Assembly: GCA_016929335.1 (NCBI GenBank)
Contig: JAFGIY010000233.1
Coordinates: 1 to 64,000, forward strand
DNA: 64,000 nucleotides
Source: Acidobacteriota bacterium
GTDB taxonomy: Bacteria; Acidobacteriota; UBA6911
Reading direction: 5' to 3'
Of the stretch, positions 52,048 to 63,407 are shown one piece after another. The stretch's first letter is position 1, and the number at the start of each line of letters is the position of its first letter. The notes beneath the pieces were generated by a model. It saw only the letters and a list, made by a program, of their open reading frames with translations, did not search any database and had not been told where the DNA came from. The position numbers were made by a program, and so were the translations under genes.

Positions 52048-52526
52048 CGAAAATTTTCTCCGGAACCGGTTTCGATACGGGCGCCGCCCGTTATCGGGTC
52101 CGAAATAATCCTGAGAAGAGAATCGGTCTTCGACTTCAGAAGCAGTTCTACTGCATCCGAGCTCCCATTGGGAAGAAAACGAACACCAACAGGACCCTCA
52201 GGGATTTCACGGCCTCCCAGTGCTATGCGATGAATTTTCACATCGGACGGCATCGCGTATGTCCGGCTTCCATCACCCAGCTCATTCGCCAGCACCAGTC
52301 TCTGGTTTTCCCGGTCCACCGTTACCTTCATTCCAATCTGCTCTGTAACCGCTTTTTCCCGCGCGAAACGGAATGTGTTCAGCACGTCGCGGCCTGTCGT
52401 TCGCAGATGAATGGACGCAGAGCCCCGCGAAAGCGACGGATACGATACCGCCAGGACTAAAGCGACTACGAGAACGACAATCAAGAGCTCCAGCAATGTG
52501 AAGCCCTGAATCTCGGATTTATTCAT
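52044..52526 (-). CDS. gspH: type II secretion minor pseudopilin GspH
   Basis: A 160-residue pseudopilin with a short leader and the site IQG|FTLLELLIVVLVVALVLAV, Glu at +5. The globular part (GRDVLNTFRFAREKAVTEQI, TVDRENQRLVLANELGDG, VGVRFLPNGSSDAVELLL) is typical of GspH/FimT. It begins 6 bp after gspG ends. Confidence 0.88.
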   Translation of the reverse strand: MNKSEIQGFTLLELLIVVLVVALVLAVSYPSLSRGSASIHLRTTGRDVLNTFRFAREKAVTEQIGMKVTVDRENQRLVLANELGDGSRTYAMPSDVKIHRIALGGREIPEGPVGVRFLPNGSSDAVELLLKSKTDSLLRIISDPITGGARIETGSGENFR

Positions 52527-52532
52527 AGACGG

Positions 52533-52955
52533 TCATTTCCAGTTGCAAATGTCATCCTCATTGCCTTCGGTGCCGTCTGCTCCAAAGGAGAAGAGATCGA
52601 AGTCGAGGTGTGTCCCCGGACAGCGGTAGGCATAAGGCCTGCCCCAGGGATCCGCCGGCAGCGCTTTTGCCAGATACGGTCCCTTCCATGAGTCCATGTT
52701 TCCCGGATTCCGTACCAGGGCTTCCAATCCCTCAGCCGATTCGGGGTAGCGGCCCACATCGAATGAGAACAGCTGCAGTGCGCCTTCGAGTTCCTTTATC
52801 TGTATCTTGGCGATCTGGTCTTTTCCCTTTGCAAGTTTATTATAAACATTCGGCGCCACAACTGCGGCCAGCAACCCGAGAATCACCAGCACGACAATAA
52901 GCTCGATAAGTGAGAATCCCTTCTCCGATCGCCGCTCCTCAAAAATCATCCCCAT
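52533..52955 (-). CDS. gspG: type II secretion major pseudopilin GspG
   Basis: Main pseudopilus subunit of 140 residues. The prepilin site is EKG|FSLIELIVVLVILGLLAA, Glu at +5. The GspG signature and calcium-loop side are visible: IQIKELEGALQLFSFDVGRY, WKGPYLAKALPADPWGRPY and GADGTEGNEDDICNWK. AGGAGG precedes the ATG. It is the first pseudopilin gene after gspF, separated by a 64-bp gap with a repeat. Confidence 0.96.
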   Translation of the reverse strand: MGMIFEERRSEKGFSLIELIVVLVILGLLAAVVAPNVYNKLAKGKDQIAKIQIKELEGALQLFSFDVGRYPESAEGLEALVRNPGNMDSWKGPYLAKALPADPWGRPYAYRCPGTHLDFDLFSFGADGTEGNEDDICNWK

Positions 52956-52987
52956 GTTTTCCTCCTGACCGACCCTCGCAAAGTTTT

Positions 52988-53019
52988 AATCGTCAATCGT
53001 AAATCGTAAATCGTCAATT
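52988..53019. repeat. TCGTCAA-family heptads between gspF and gspG
   Basis: Tandem units TCGTCAA, TCGTAAA, TCGTAAA, TCGTCAA form a single arm. Their family member at 57872-57978 is a full inverted pair. It fills most of the 64-bp gap between gspG and gspF. Confidence 0.8.
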
Positions 53020-54240
53020 CTACAGGGGTATGTCGTTGATGCTGAATATTGCCATGAGCATCGAAACAACGATGGTTCCAATAACGATTCCCATCAGCAG
53101 AATGAGAGCCGGCTCAAAAAATGCGATAAGGTTTTTAATGCTGTTACGGACTTCCACATCATAAACGTCACCCACTTGAATCAACATACTGTCGAGTTTT
53201 CCCGACTCCTCTCCGACCTCAATCAGGTGCATCGCCAGCGGGGGAAAAACGCCGCTCTGCTTCATCGGTTGGGCGATGCCCTCGCCCTTTTTGATGCCGA
53301 TACGTATAGGCTCAATAGCCGTTGCGATGCTCTGGTTTCCCAGAATGTCCCGCACGATGGTCATGGCCTGGAGCAGCGGGACTCCCCCGTGAAGCAGAGT
53401 GCCCAGCGATCTCGAAAAGCGCGCGACTTCAATTTTTCGCAGCACTGTTCCGACAAGCGGGAGGCGAAGCAGCCAGCGGTCCCATTTCATCCGTCCATCT
53501 TCGCTTTCCCGGAAGCGCTTGAAATAGTAGCCGGCAAGGAAAATGACTATCAGGACGAGCCACCAGAACCCCGAGAGGAAACTGCTCAGTCCCGAAAGAA
53601 TAGCCATCGGCAGCGGGAGAGGTACTCCCATATCCTGGAAAATGGAGGCAAAGCGCGGGATAACGAAGAGCGTCAAAATTGTAATGCTGGCGATGGCGAC
53701 AGCAGACAGCAACACGGGATAGATCAATGCTCCGATGATATAAGATCGCAGCTCATCGCTTGACACAAGATAGGTGGCCAACCGGCCGAGTATTTCTTCG
53801 AGCACTCCTCCGGCTTCGCCGGCTTTGACCATGTTGATGTAAACCTTCGGGAAGACGGCAGGGTGTTTAGCCAAAGCCTCTGAGAACGATTTGCCGCCTT
53901 TGACTTCCTTCAGCACATCCTGAACAACCTCCGACATGGCCGGACTTTCAGCGAGCTGGCTGAGAACCGCAAGGCTGCGATCCAGCGGGAAACCGGCGCG
54001 CACGAGGGTATGCAATTCCTGCGTAAAGACCAGAAGGTCCTTGCGCCGGGTTTTTTTTCGTTTCCAGGGCAATTCAATTTCCCGCGAGAGGATCGTCTTT
54101 TTGGCCGTCGAACCTATCCGGACAGGGAGGAGCCCCATTTCCTGAAGCTTCAGAGACACCGCACCGTCATCAAAGGCTTCCATGACGCCTTCGACGATTT
54201 TCCCTTCCATGGTACTTGCCCTATAGTTAAATGCCGGCAT
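53020..54240 (-). CDS. gspF: type II secretion platform protein GspF
   Basis: Inner-membrane platform protein of 406 residues. It has two homologous T2SSF cytoplasmic domains, LLVFTQELHTLVRAGFPLDR and FSRSLGTLLHGGVPLLQAMT, and about three TM helices (PVLLSAVAIASITILTLFVI, FWWLVLIVIFLAGYYF, LILLMGIVIGTIVVSMLMAI). It starts 49 bp after gspE ends; in that gap is a TTCGTGAAATTCGTGGC repeat. Partner of GspE, GspL and GspM. Confidence 0.95.
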   Translation of the reverse strand: MPAFNYRASTMEGKIVEGVMEAFDDGAVSLKLQEMGLLPVRIGSTAKKTILSREIELPWKRKKTRRKDLLVFTQELHTLVRAGFPLDRSLAVLSQLAESPAMSEVVQDVLKEVKGGKSFSEALAKHPAVFPKVYINMVKAGEAGGVLEEILGRLATYLVSSDELRSYIIGALIYPVLLSAVAIASITILTLFVIPRFASIFQDMGVPLPLPMAILSGLSSFLSGFWWLVLIVIFLAGYYFKRFRESEDGRMKWDRWLLRLPLVGTVLRKIEVARFSRSLGTLLHGGVPLLQAMTIVRDILGNQSIATAIEPIRIGIKKGEGIAQPMKQSGVFPPLAMHLIEVGEESGKLDSMLIQVGDVYDVEVRNSIKNLIAFFEPALILLMGIVIGTIVVSMLMAIFSINDIPL

Positions 54241-54255
54241 CGTTCATCCTGCTTT

Positions 54256-54276
54256 TAATTCGTGAAATTCGTGGCT
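54256..54276. repeat. single arm of the ATTCGTGAAATTCGTGGC repeat
   Basis: ATTCGTGAAATTCGTGGC at 54258-54275 matches 44068-44084 with its flank, which is the right arm of the hairpin between the hydantoinase homologue and gspD. Here no left arm is present. It lies in the gap between gspE and gspF. Confidence 0.75.
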
Positions 54277-54289
54277 GCTTCCCACCGGA

Positions 54290-56020
54290 TCAGGCCTCTT
54301 CCTGCGTTACCCGAAGAACCTCGGAAATGCTGGTTACTCCCTGTCGCACCTTCAGCCATCCATCGTCGCGGAGCGGACGCATGCCGTTTTCGATCGCCTT
54401 CTTTCGTATCTGATTGGAATCCGCTTTTGCTACCGTCAGCTTGCGAATGTCGTCCGTGACGTTCATGAGTTCATAAATGCCCACGCGGCCGATGAAGCCC
54501 GTGTTGCTGCACTGCTCGCATCCGCGACCTTCATAAAAATGATTCGGCCCGCTTCTGGGATCTCCGCGCCTGAAACCGATTTCATCCAGCATTTCGGGCA
54601 CCGGAAAAACTTCCATTTTGCAGGAAGGACAGATAACCCTGACAAGCCGCTGGGCCAGAACTCCCAGCAATGAAGACGCGATCAGATAATCTTCCGCTCC
54701 CATGTCGATCAGGCGCGTAATAGCGCTTGGGGCATCGTTGGTATGCAGCGTTGAAAATACCAGATGGCCGGTCAGAGCGGCGCGGATGGCAATTTCAGCC
54801 GTTTCCAGGTCCCGGATTTCCCCGACCATGATGACATCCGGATCCTGCCGGACGATATGGCGGAGGCCCGAAGCAAAGGTCAGCCCGATCTGGGAGTTTA
54901 CGTGGATCTGGTTTACTCCGTCGATCTGATACTCGATCGGGTCCTCGATGGTTATGATCTTCTTGTCCGGAAGATTGATTGTGGTCAGCGCACTGTAGAG
55001 CGTGGTGGTCTTCCCGCTGCCCGTAGGCCCGGTCACCAGAAAGATCCCGTGCGGGCGGCGGATCAAGGATTCGAATTCGCGCAGAGAGTCCTCCGGGAAA
55101 CCCAGACGGCGAATGTCGTACAGGCTCGTGTTGCTCTTGTCCAGAATACGCATCACAACGCTTTCTCCGTAAAGCGTGGGGAGAGTTGAAACGCGCAGGT
55201 CAATGTCTTTTCCGAGGACCTTCAGTTTAATCCTTCCGTCCTGGGGCAGGCGCCGTTCCGCGATATTGAGCTTCGACATGATTTTTACGCGGCTGATAAG
55301 AGCGGCTTTGAGTTTTTTGGGAGGAGACTCGACGTCATGCAGGATGCCGTCAATCCTGTAGCGCACCTTCAGATCTTTCTCAAACGGCTCAATGTGAATG
55401 TCGCTTGCGCGGCTTTCGATAGCCTTGGAAATCAGGAGGTTAACCAGGCGGATCACGGGAGCTTCGGAGGCCAGATCCTTCAGTTGCTCGATATCTTCTA
55501 TCTCATCCGAAAGACTTTCGATGTTTCCTTCATCGATGCCCTCGATAATCCTTCCCAGCGTGCTGGCTGCCGAACCATAGAACTTTTCGAGAACGTCCAT
55601 GACTTCACTTTCGGCGGCAAGCACGGCTTTCAGCTGATACCCCGTCGATTGCCGGACCGAATCCAGTGTGGCCGCATCCAGCGGATCGGTCATTGCGAGC
55701 GTGAGAACGTTCCCTTCCAGCGCTATCGGGACGAACTTGCACTGCTTCATAAACCGAAAAGTCAGCACGTTGTCGAGTATCGGAACCGGCGGATAATCGG
55801 CGGCGGAAACAGCCGGGATCCCGAGATGCTCTGATACGACGGCGAGACAATCTCTTTCCGACACATAACCGAGATCCACAAGAAGCTTGCCGATTTTTTC
55901 CCGCGATTCCGACTGGAGATTCAGGGCCGTCCGCAACTCTTCTTCATCAATCAGTCCGCGCTCCAGGAAGACTTGACCGATGAGCTTTTTGGATTTGAGA
56001 GCTTCGACTTTAATACTCAA
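54290..56020 (-). CDS. gspE: type II secretion ATPase GspE
   Basis: Hexameric ATPase that drives pseudopilus assembly, 576 residues. The N-terminal domain (LIGQVFLERGLIDEEELRTA, VVSEHLGIPAVSAADYPPVP) is followed by the ATPase with Walker A (LVTGPTGSGKTTTLYSAL, near residue 325-340), Asp box and Walker B (DPDVIMVGEIRDLETAEIAI, TLHTNDAPSAITRLIDMGAE). The tetra-Cys zinc site lies in VICPSCKMEV and CEQCSNTGFIGRVGIYEL. It starts with TTG 56020, overlapping the preceding gene by 11 bp; no nearby ATG fits. Confidence 0.94.
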   Translation of the reverse strand: MSIKVEALKSKKLIGQVFLERGLIDEEELRTALNLQSESREKIGKLLVDLGYVSERDCLAVVSEHLGIPAVSAADYPPVPILDNVLTFRFMKQCKFVPIALEGNVLTLAMTDPLDAATLDSVRQSTGYQLKAVLAAESEVMDVLEKFYGSAASTLGRIIEGIDEGNIESLSDEIEDIEQLKDLASEAPVIRLVNLLISKAIESRASDIHIEPFEKDLKVRYRIDGILHDVESPPKKLKAALISRVKIMSKLNIAERRLPQDGRIKLKVLGKDIDLRVSTLPTLYGESVVMRILDKSNTSLYDIRRLGFPEDSLREFESLIRRPHGIFLVTGPTGSGKTTTLYSALTTINLPDKKIITIEDPIEYQIDGVNQIHVNSQIGLTFASGLRHIVRQDPDVIMVGEIRDLETAEIAIRAALTGHLVFSTLHTNDAPSAITRLIDMGAEDYLIASSLLGVLAQRLVRVICPSCKMEVFPVPEMLDEIGFRRGDPRSGPNHFYEGRGCEQCSNTGFIGRVGIYELMNVTDDIRKLTVAKADSNQIRKKAIENGMRPLRDDGWLKVRQGVTSISEVLRVTQEEA

Positions 56021-56657
56021 CGATTTTCATCCTTTGTTTAAATTCCTTTAATCGATCGGGTCTCTGCCCAAGTTCATCCAGATCTTTCTTGAGAGTACTC
56101 ATGATTATGGTCTTATTCTCATTGGTTTCCCCAGGGATATTGCGGTCCTCGACAAACGCGATGATGGCAATGCGCTCATCCTTCCGGAGCTGGGGGAAAA
56201 TATCACCACTATTCTGCAGCACCTGAACCAGCTTCTCCTTCAATTCCTCAATGCGCTTCGCCTTCACTTCCGAAGAATATGCCCGCCGGGTGCGAACCTG
56301 ACCAAAGGGCGTTTTGATCACCGCGCGGTGAATATTGACGAGAAAAGTAAAACTGACTCCATATCCCTGGAGATACACTCCCTTGGCTTTCTGCACCACC
56401 GCAAACGGGTTTTCACTGAAGCTGCTGTTGATAACCGCATTAATGGCATCCTCAAATTTCAGGATACCCTCGCGCGCGGCGGCATAATCCGCGTGGGTAT
56501 CCGCGGCCTCCTGGCTTCCCCCGAAGGTGTGAATTGCGAATGGGAATCCGAAAGCGCATAGCGTTAACAATAGCAGAACGCTGTGCCTGGAAGCCATTTT
56601 GATAATGCCCGGTATCTTCATGTAATGCCTCGCGAGTGTCTTGAGATCAATTTCCAT
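56010..56657 (-). CDS. exported protein of unknown function at the head of the gsp operon
   Basis: 215 residues with a signal peptide (HSVLLLLTLCAFGFPFAIHT). The mature part is alpha/beta with the stretches GILKFEDAINAVINSSFSEN, PFAVVQKAKGVYLQGYGVSF, TPFGQVRTRRAYSSEVKAKR and DERIAIIAFVEDRN. I do not recognise a family. It lies between the anti-sigma factor and gspE with overlaps at both ends (11 bp each), so it is part of the same transcript. It might be a T2SS regulator or accessory factor in the periplasm. Confidence 0.7.
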   Translation of the reverse strand: MEIDLKTLARHYMKIPGIIKMASRHSVLLLLTLCAFGFPFAIHTFGGSQEAADTHADYAAAREGILKFEDAINAVINSSFSENPFAVVQKAKGVYLQGYGVSFTFLVNIHRAVIKTPFGQVRTRRAYSSEVKAKRIEELKEKLVQVLQNSGDIFPQLRKDERIAIIAFVEDRNIPGETNENKTIIMSTLKKDLDELGQRPDRLKEFKQRMKIVEY

Positions 56658-57186
56658 TTTGAATCAAACTCCTGTTGCTGCGGACATATTGCAGATCCAT
56701 CCAACGATCCTGTTCAACCGTATCCAGCATTTTAAGGATCATCAGTCGGCTGGTTTCGCTTATCCGGATCTCGCTGTCGTTCATAATAGCCTCGACTTCC
56801 GATTTCGTGTAGTAATCCCGCGCCGGTTCCTGTTCTTTAAAGAGCCCTGTACTGAAGCTGAATCCTTCGCGGTTCCAGGATATCCGGGTGTTTGCCAGCG
56901 CAAGGAAACATATAACAAGCATTGCCGCGATGGCCGCGTATCGAAGATACTTCCAGGGGAATTCCCGGGATGAGGCTGGTGCATATCCGGCCATTGCCAC
57001 ATTCCTCGGAGGAGCTTCATCTTTCCAAAGCTTCAGGTATTTCCGCGTATTCCTCAATTCCTCCAGTTCCTTGCGGCAGGCGGGGCAGATTCTAAGATGC
57101 TCCTGCGCTTCGATACTGTCAGGCGAATCACCGCCTTCATCATAAATAAGCTCAATGAGATGATCTCGGATTTCATCGCAATTCAT
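56647..57186 (-). CDS. zinc-finger anti-sigma factor of the T2SS operon
   Basis: A 179-residue protein. The N-terminal ZAS domain has HLRICPACRKELEEL (HxxxCxxC) after CDEIRDHLIELIYDEGGD. A TM helix is at about 80-98 (YLRYAAIAAMLVICFLALAN). The periplasmic tail (about 100-179) is helical. It follows the ECF sigma gene by 30 bp and overlaps the unknown exported gene by 11 bp. It probably binds that sigma factor and so may link an envelope signal to secretion. Confidence 0.88.
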   Translation of the reverse strand: MNCDEIRDHLIELIYDEGGDSPDSIEAQEHLRICPACRKELEELRNTRKYLKLWKDEAPPRNVAMAGYAPASSREFPWKYLRYAAIAAMLVICFLALANTRISWNREGFSFSTGLFKEQEPARDYYTKSEVEAIMNDSEIRISETSRLMILKMLDTVEQDRWMDLQYVRSNRSLIQNGN

Positions 57187-57216
57187 ATCGGTTAATCCTT
57201 TTCCGTTCCCAAAAAC

Positions 57217-57792
57217 CTATGATTCTCCCAACCTGATGCCCAAGCGTTTCAGGTTACGCTGCACGCCTCGCAATCCGTGGTAAAGGCGTGACTTTGCGGT
57301 GGATAGAGGGCAGTTCATCACATTCGCCAGTTCTTCCAGGCTCAGTCCTACGTATTCCTTCAATACTATGGCTGTCCGGTGGTCCTCACTGAGATCTGCC
57401 AATGCCTTGCGGACGATATCCAGCGCTTCCAGTGATTCACTGCCGTTGGAAGCTGCAGGTATATTTTCCAGAAGCTCAGCAGCATCTCCGGTGCGATCAG
57501 AGGCCGGATCCAGAGCGAGAAGGTTGGAAGATCGGGATTTTCGCCGGGCTCGGCAGTGGTTCAGCGTGATTTTGTAAAGCCATGTTGAAAAACTGCCCGG
57601 TTCACGAAGGCTTCGAATGGATCTGAAAACCGAAAGGAATGTTTCCTGGACGATATCCTGGGCGTCCTCGCGGTTGCCCAGCATATGCCAGGCTAAATTG
57701 TATATTTTCCTTTCCCAATGCCGGACGATCCTGTTGAATGCCTCTTCTTCCCCTTCGAGAAATCTTCGAACCACCTCCTCGGTTTCCGCCAT
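57217..57792 (-). CDS. ECF sigma factor of the T2SS operon
   Basis: A 191-residue ECF factor. Region 2: WERKIYNLAWHMLGNREDAQ, DIVQETFLSVFRSIRSL and WLYKITLNHCRARRKSR. Region 4: LSEDHRTAIVLKEYVGLSLE and MNCPLSTAKSRLYHGLRGVQ. GAGGAA precedes the ATG. It is the first gene of the run sigma, anti-sigma, unknown, gspE to gspD. Between it and guaB lies an inverted heptad array. Confidence 0.93.
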   Translation of the reverse strand: MAETEEVVRRFLEGEEEAFNRIVRHWERKIYNLAWHMLGNREDAQDIVQETFLSVFRSIRSLREPGSFSTWLYKITLNHCRARRKSRSSNLLALDPASDRTGDAAELLENIPAASNGSESLEALDIVRKALADLSEDHRTAIVLKEYVGLSLEELANVMNCPLSTAKSRLYHGLRGVQRNLKRLGIRLGES

Positions 57793-57871
57793 GTACAGAT
57801 TCCTCGATTGGATTCCTCCATAAAACCCGCCGGTATTAGGGATATTTTAGCCCACCGAAAAGTCTAAACAA

Positions 57872-57978
57872 ATTGACGATTTTAGATTGACGATTGAAAA
57901 AATACATCTCATTAGAGGCTCGGATCCAGCTCAAAAGGTCTGTTTTCAATCGTCAATCGTCAATCTAAAATCGTCAAT
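57872..57978. repeat. GACGATT heptad array in inverted arrangement
   Basis: Left arm 57872-57900 (ATTGACGATTTTAGATTGAC, then GATTGAAAA). The right arm 57943-57978 is its reverse complement plus one extra 7-base unit (GACGATT), so the two arms differ by exactly one unit. Loop of 42 bases. It lies in the 202-bp gap between the guaB end and the start of the sigma gene on the same strand. A single arm is at 52988-53019. Confidence 0.92.
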
Positions 57979-57994
57979 CAGTCTGCTTGAGCCC

Positions 57995-59602
<1,608 letters not shown>

Positions 59603-59610
59603 GCTTTATG

Positions 59611-62280
59611 TTACCTGCCATGACACTTTTTATACTTCTTGCCGCTGCCGCAGGGGCAGGGATCGTTTCTGCCTACCTTTACCTGGTCACGCTTTGACGG
59701 ACCTGAGCCGGTTCCATCCGCCGAACTGTACACCAGGTTCTGTTCTCTCTGCGCTTTGCGGCGTGCTTCTTCACGCTCCTTTTCGCGAGCTTCATGTTCT
59801 TCCTGGCTGATCGGCTCGAACAGGTAAAGGAAGCGGATTGTCTCCTCTTCAATGCGGGACCGAAGCTCCTCGAACATGCTGAAGCTTTCCTTTTTATATT
59901 CGATTAACGGATCCCGTTGTCCGTATCCGCGAAGCCCGATTCCCTCTTTCAGGTGATCGAGAGACCAAAGGTGATCCTTCCATTGCGCATCCAGCACCTG
60001 CAGCATAAACATGCGTTCCTGAAAGCGCATGTATTCAGAACCGAACCGCTTTTCCTTTTCCTCGTAAATTGTCCGGACCTTCTGTGACAGCTTTTCCGCC
60101 AGTTCTTCGTAGGTCAATGTCTTGAGGTCGAAACCAAGCTGAACCATATCGAAGCCGAACTGATTCCCCAGACCGACCCGCAAGCCTTCCATGTCCCACG
60201 TGTCGACGGCTTTCTCCCTGGGAGCATATTGGCCCACGAGATCCATCAGAATATCTTCCGCGAGCTCCCGGACGTAATCTTTCTGATCCGCTCCTTCCAG
60301 AAGCTCCCGCCTGATGGCGTAGATGGCTTCCCGCTGCTTGTTCATCACGTCATCGTATTCGAGCAGGTGTTTGCGGATTTCGAAGTTCCTGGCTTCGACC
60401 TGTTTCTGAGCCCTTTCGATCTGGCGCGTGATGAGCTTGCTTTCAATCGGAACGCCTTCATCCATTCCCAGCGATTGCATGATTCCCGAAATTCGGTCGC
60501 TGGCAAAAATCCGCATGAGGTCGTCTTCCAGGGAGAGATAAAAACGGGAAGAACCCGGATCTCCTTGCCGCCCGGACCGCCCGCGCAGCTGGTTATCGAT
60601 GCGGCGTGCCTCATGCCGTTCAGTTCCCAGGATGTGCAGGCCGCCCATTGCCACGACTTCGTCGTGTTCTTTGGGGCTGACTTCCAGCCAGTGTTTGTGG
60701 ATGCGCTCATATTCTTCCTTCGGCGCTGTTGCAGCATCCAGATTTTTTTCGCGCAGGGTTTGCATCGTGAGAAATTCAGGATTGCCGCCAAGAAGGATAT
60801 CCGTTCCACGTCCGGCCATGTTGGTAGCGATCGTCACGGCTTTCCTGCGTCCGGCCTGCGCGACGATTTCGGCTTCTTTGGCGTGGTACTTGGCATTCAG
60901 AACGACGTGAGGAATGCCATTCCTTTTGAGCAGCGTACTCAGCTTTTCCGATTTCTCAATCGAGATAGTGCCGACGAGGACCGGCCTTCCATTCTCGTAA
61001 AGCTCCTTGATTTCGTTGACGACGGCGTTGTATTTCTCGCGCTCTGTCCGGTAGATGACGTCGGGATATTCCGTGCGGATAAGCTGCCGGTTGGTGGGAA
61101 TGACATTCACTTCAAGCTTGTATATCTTATAAAACTCTTCCGCCTCGGTCTCGGCTGTACCGGTCATGCCGGCCAGCTTCTTATACATCCGGAAATAGTT
61201 CTGGAAGGTAATGGTGGCGAGGGTCTGATTTTCTCTCTCGATCTTGACGTTTTCTTTCGCTTCCAGTGCCTGGTGCAGGCCGTCGCTGTAGCGGCGTCCC
61301 GGCATCAATCTACCGGTAAACTCGTCGACGATGACGACCTCACCGTCTTTGACCATATAATCGACGTCCCTTTTGAAGAGCAGGTGTGCTTTCAGAGCCT
61401 GGTCGATATGATGCTTCCACTCCATGTTTTGAGGCTCGAACAGATTGCCGACTGCAAGGAGTTTTTCAGCCTTTTCCACCCCCTCCTCAGTCAGGTTGAC
61501 GGTCCGGGCTTTTTCATCGATCTGGAAATCGATATCGCGCCTCAGCCTTGGGACAATGCGATCGACCTTGTAGTACTTGTCGGTGGATTCTTCCGCCGGC
61601 CCCGAAATGATCAGAGGCGTTCGCGCCTCGTCGATGAGGATGGAGTCGACTTCATCGACGATGCCGTAATGGTATCCCCGCTGGACACAGTCCCGCAGGT
61701 CGTATTTCATGTTGTCGCGGAGATAGTCGAATCCAAGTTCGTTGTTTGTCCCGTAGGTGATGTCGGCGGCATAGGCGATTTTGCGTTCCTCGTCCGTCAG
61801 AGGATGCTGGATGCAGTTGACGGTCAAGCCGAGCGCCCGGTAAATATTGCCCATCCATTCGGCGTCGCGGCCTGCCAGATAATCGTTGACGGTGACGATA
61901 TGGACACCCTTGCCCTCCAAGGCGTTGAGGTAAGCCGGAAGGGTTGCGACCAGTGTTTTTCCTTCACCGGTCTTCATTTCCGCAATACGTCCGCGGTGCA
62001 GAACGACACCCCCGATAAGCTGGACATCGAAGTGGCGCATGTTCAGTGTTCGCTTGGAGACTTCCCGGACAGTGGCAAAGGCTTCCGGGAGAAGGTCGTC
62101 CAGCGGCTCTCCGTTAGCGAGACGTTCGCGGAATTTCGGCGTAAGTCCGGCCAGCACCGAATCGGAACGGCGAACCATCTCCGATTCCAGTGCGTTGATC
62201 CGCTGCACGATGGGAGCGATCTGCTTGAGATCTCTATCGTTTTTGCTGCCCACGATTTTGGTGAGAATGGCACTGAACAT
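59611..62280 (-). CDS. secA: preprotein translocase ATPase SecA
   Basis: Motor of the Sec system, 889 residues, on the inner membrane. NBD1 Walker A is in [18 protein letters not shown] (about 102-120). Walker B and DEAD-like motif are in [23 protein letters not shown]2 motifs include [15 protein letters not shown]. The helical wing is near 600-780. The C-terminal SEC-C zinc motif is [17 protein letters not shown], which binds SecB and lipids. Full length; ATG 62280. Confidence 0.98.
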   Translation of the reverse strand: MFSAILTKIVGSKNDRDLKQIAPIVQRINALESEMVRRSDSVLAGLTPKFRERLANGEPLDDLLPEAFATVREVSKRTLNMRHFDVQLIGGVVLHRGRIAEMKTGEGKTLVATLPAYLNALEGKGVHIVTVNDYLAGRDAEWMGNIYRALGLTVNCIQHPLTDEERKIAYAADITYGTNNELGFDYLRDNMKYDLRDCVQRGYHYGIVDEVDSILIDEARTPLIISGPAEESTDKYYKVDRIVPRLRRDIDFQIDEKARTVNLTEEGVEKAEKLLAVGNLFEPQNMEWKHHIDQALKAHLLFKRDVDYMVKDGEVVIVDEFTGRLMPGRRYSDGLHQALEAKENVKIERENQTLATITFQNYFRMYKKLAGMTGTAETEAEEFYKIYKLEVNVIPTNRQLIRTEYPDVIYRTEREKYNAVVNEIKELYENGRPVLVGTISIEKSEKLSTLLKRNGIPHVVLNAKYHAKEAEIVAQAGRRKAVTIATNMAGRGTDILLGGNPEFLTMQTLREKNLDAATAPKEEYERIHKHWLEVSPKEHDEVVAMGGLHILGTERHEARRIDNQLRGRSGRQGDPGSSRFYLSLEDDLMRIFASDRISGIMQSLGMDEGVPIESKLITRQIERAQKQVEARNFEIRKHLLEYDDVMNKQREAIYAIRRELLEGADQKDYVRELAEDILMDLVGQYAPREKAVDTWDMEGLRVGLGNQFGFDMVQLGFDLKTLTYEELAEKLSQKVRTIYEEKEKRFGSEYMRFQERMFMLQVLDAQWKDHLWSLDHLKEGIGLRGYGQRDPLIEYKKESFSMFEELRSRIEEETIRFLYLFEPISQEEHEAREKEREEARRKAQREQNLVYSSADGTGSGPSKRDQVKVGRNDPCPCGSGKKYKKCHGR

Positions 62281-62344
62281 TGGAGATTATCTCCGGATGG
62301 GTATAAATGCGATAATCTAACAGATAGGGGCACGGGAGTCAATG

Positions 62345-62597
62345 TAAGGGATAGAGGGTAAAAGGGGTAGAGGGGTAAAGGGGTATGATGATGGTGAGCA
62401 CGGTGATTATTGAGTCCCCCAAAATTTAGCGGTACGTTTTAGACCTCGACTTGGACTTGGACCTGGACCTTGACTTGGACCGAGCTTTCCCAAACCCGTC
62501 CATGTCCAAATCCTTATGAACTGCAGCAATAATCTGCAGGTCTCAACAAAAAGATTCCATCACCCCTCCACCCCTTTTTCCCTCTCTCCCCCTATGC
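62345..62597. repeat. repeat region: GGGG array and GACTTG array
   Basis: Part of the 486-bp gap between secA (62280) and the lipoprotein gene (62767). Left arm 62345-62387 (GGGTAAAAGGGGTAGAGGGG and on). Right arm 62561-62597 (CACCCCTCCACCCCTTTTTC and on) is its approximate complement. Between them (62441-62483) lies a tandem 6-mer array of GACTTG, GACCTG and GACCTT. From 62598 to 62766 nothing was recognised. Confidence 0.8.
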
Positions 62598-62766
62598 CCG
62601 GCGCCGCATGGAGGCAAAAGATCAAGCCACCGGTTCCAATTAATCCGCATTATTCTTGAGTCAATCCTGCAGTTCCGGCAATACGTCCGGTCTCAACGAC
62701 TGGAGAAAAGGTGCGACAGGAAAGATGCCGGGGAGGTCTGGTTCTCAACAAAGTGTCGCCCAGCTG

Positions 62767-63222
62767 CTATTTCTGATAGGATGGAGAGAAGATTACACTT
62801 AAAAAATCCCGAATCGTCTGCGCATCATTAACTTCCTTTTTGGAGGAACTGGGAATCGGTTCCTTTAAAATAAACATATTGATTGCATCACCTCGAGAAA
62901 TGTTCACAGTGTACAAGAAGCAATCAAAGCAATACCTTTCAAAACCGGCCGCTTTGTCCGGCGCCATAGTCCCCACCTTCTCCATGGACCGGATGAATCT
63001 CTCCAGTGTTGCCGGCTGTACGTGCCGGACTTTGCCTGTCTCCTCAATGACCTTGCCGTCGGCAAAAATATAGATTTGATTATCCACGCCTGCATATCCG
63101 CCTGTGCGTTTGATCGTTATGACAGGCGCATTTGGATTTTCAGATCGGGATTGTTCAGGAAAACACGAAGCAAAAATTGCGATCAAAATAATAAGTACAC
63201 CGGCCATAACTGCCTCCTTCAT
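62767..63222 (-). CDS. putative lipoprotein
   Basis: A 151-residue protein with a lipoprotein leader (EAVMAGVLIILIAIFASCF), the Cys at position 20 in a usable lipobox. The mature part shows VITIKRTGGYAGVDNQIYIF, ADGKVIEETGKVRHVQPATL and two Cys in YCFDCFLYTVN. No family recognised. It stands alone between two repeat regions and diverges from gmhA. It is probably a small envelope lipoprotein. Confidence 0.65.
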   Translation of the reverse strand: MKEAVMAGVLIILIAIFASCFPEQSRSENPNAPVITIKRTGGYAGVDNQIYIFADGKVIEETGKVRHVQPATLERFIRSMEKVGTMAPDKAAGFERYCFDCFLYTVNISRGDAINMFILKEPIPSSSKKEVNDAQTIRDFLSVIFSPSYQK

Positions 63223-63407
63223 AGAGATATAACGCGCAGGATGTGTCCTGTCTTAGAATAAAATTTGCTCTTCACTGCATTGTATTTTACATGCGAGGGA
63301 AAAAGAGATAACGCTGCATGAGCTCAGCGAGAGGCTCGCAAAGATGGCCGAACAGTAAATGGAAAAAGGAACGAAGGAATAGAGTCCGTCCGCTATTAAA
63401 ATATCTT

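Noticed and set aside
60229-62361. A 710-codon open frame on the plus strand
   Set aside because: It is exactly antisense to secA, which has complete family motifs. The plus product has no recognisable domain, and its openness reflects codon bias of secA.
63290-63358. C-terminal remnant of an antitoxin-like gene
   Set aside because: Only about 20 codons (TLHELSERLAKMAEQ); too short to support, and no toxin gene is beside it.
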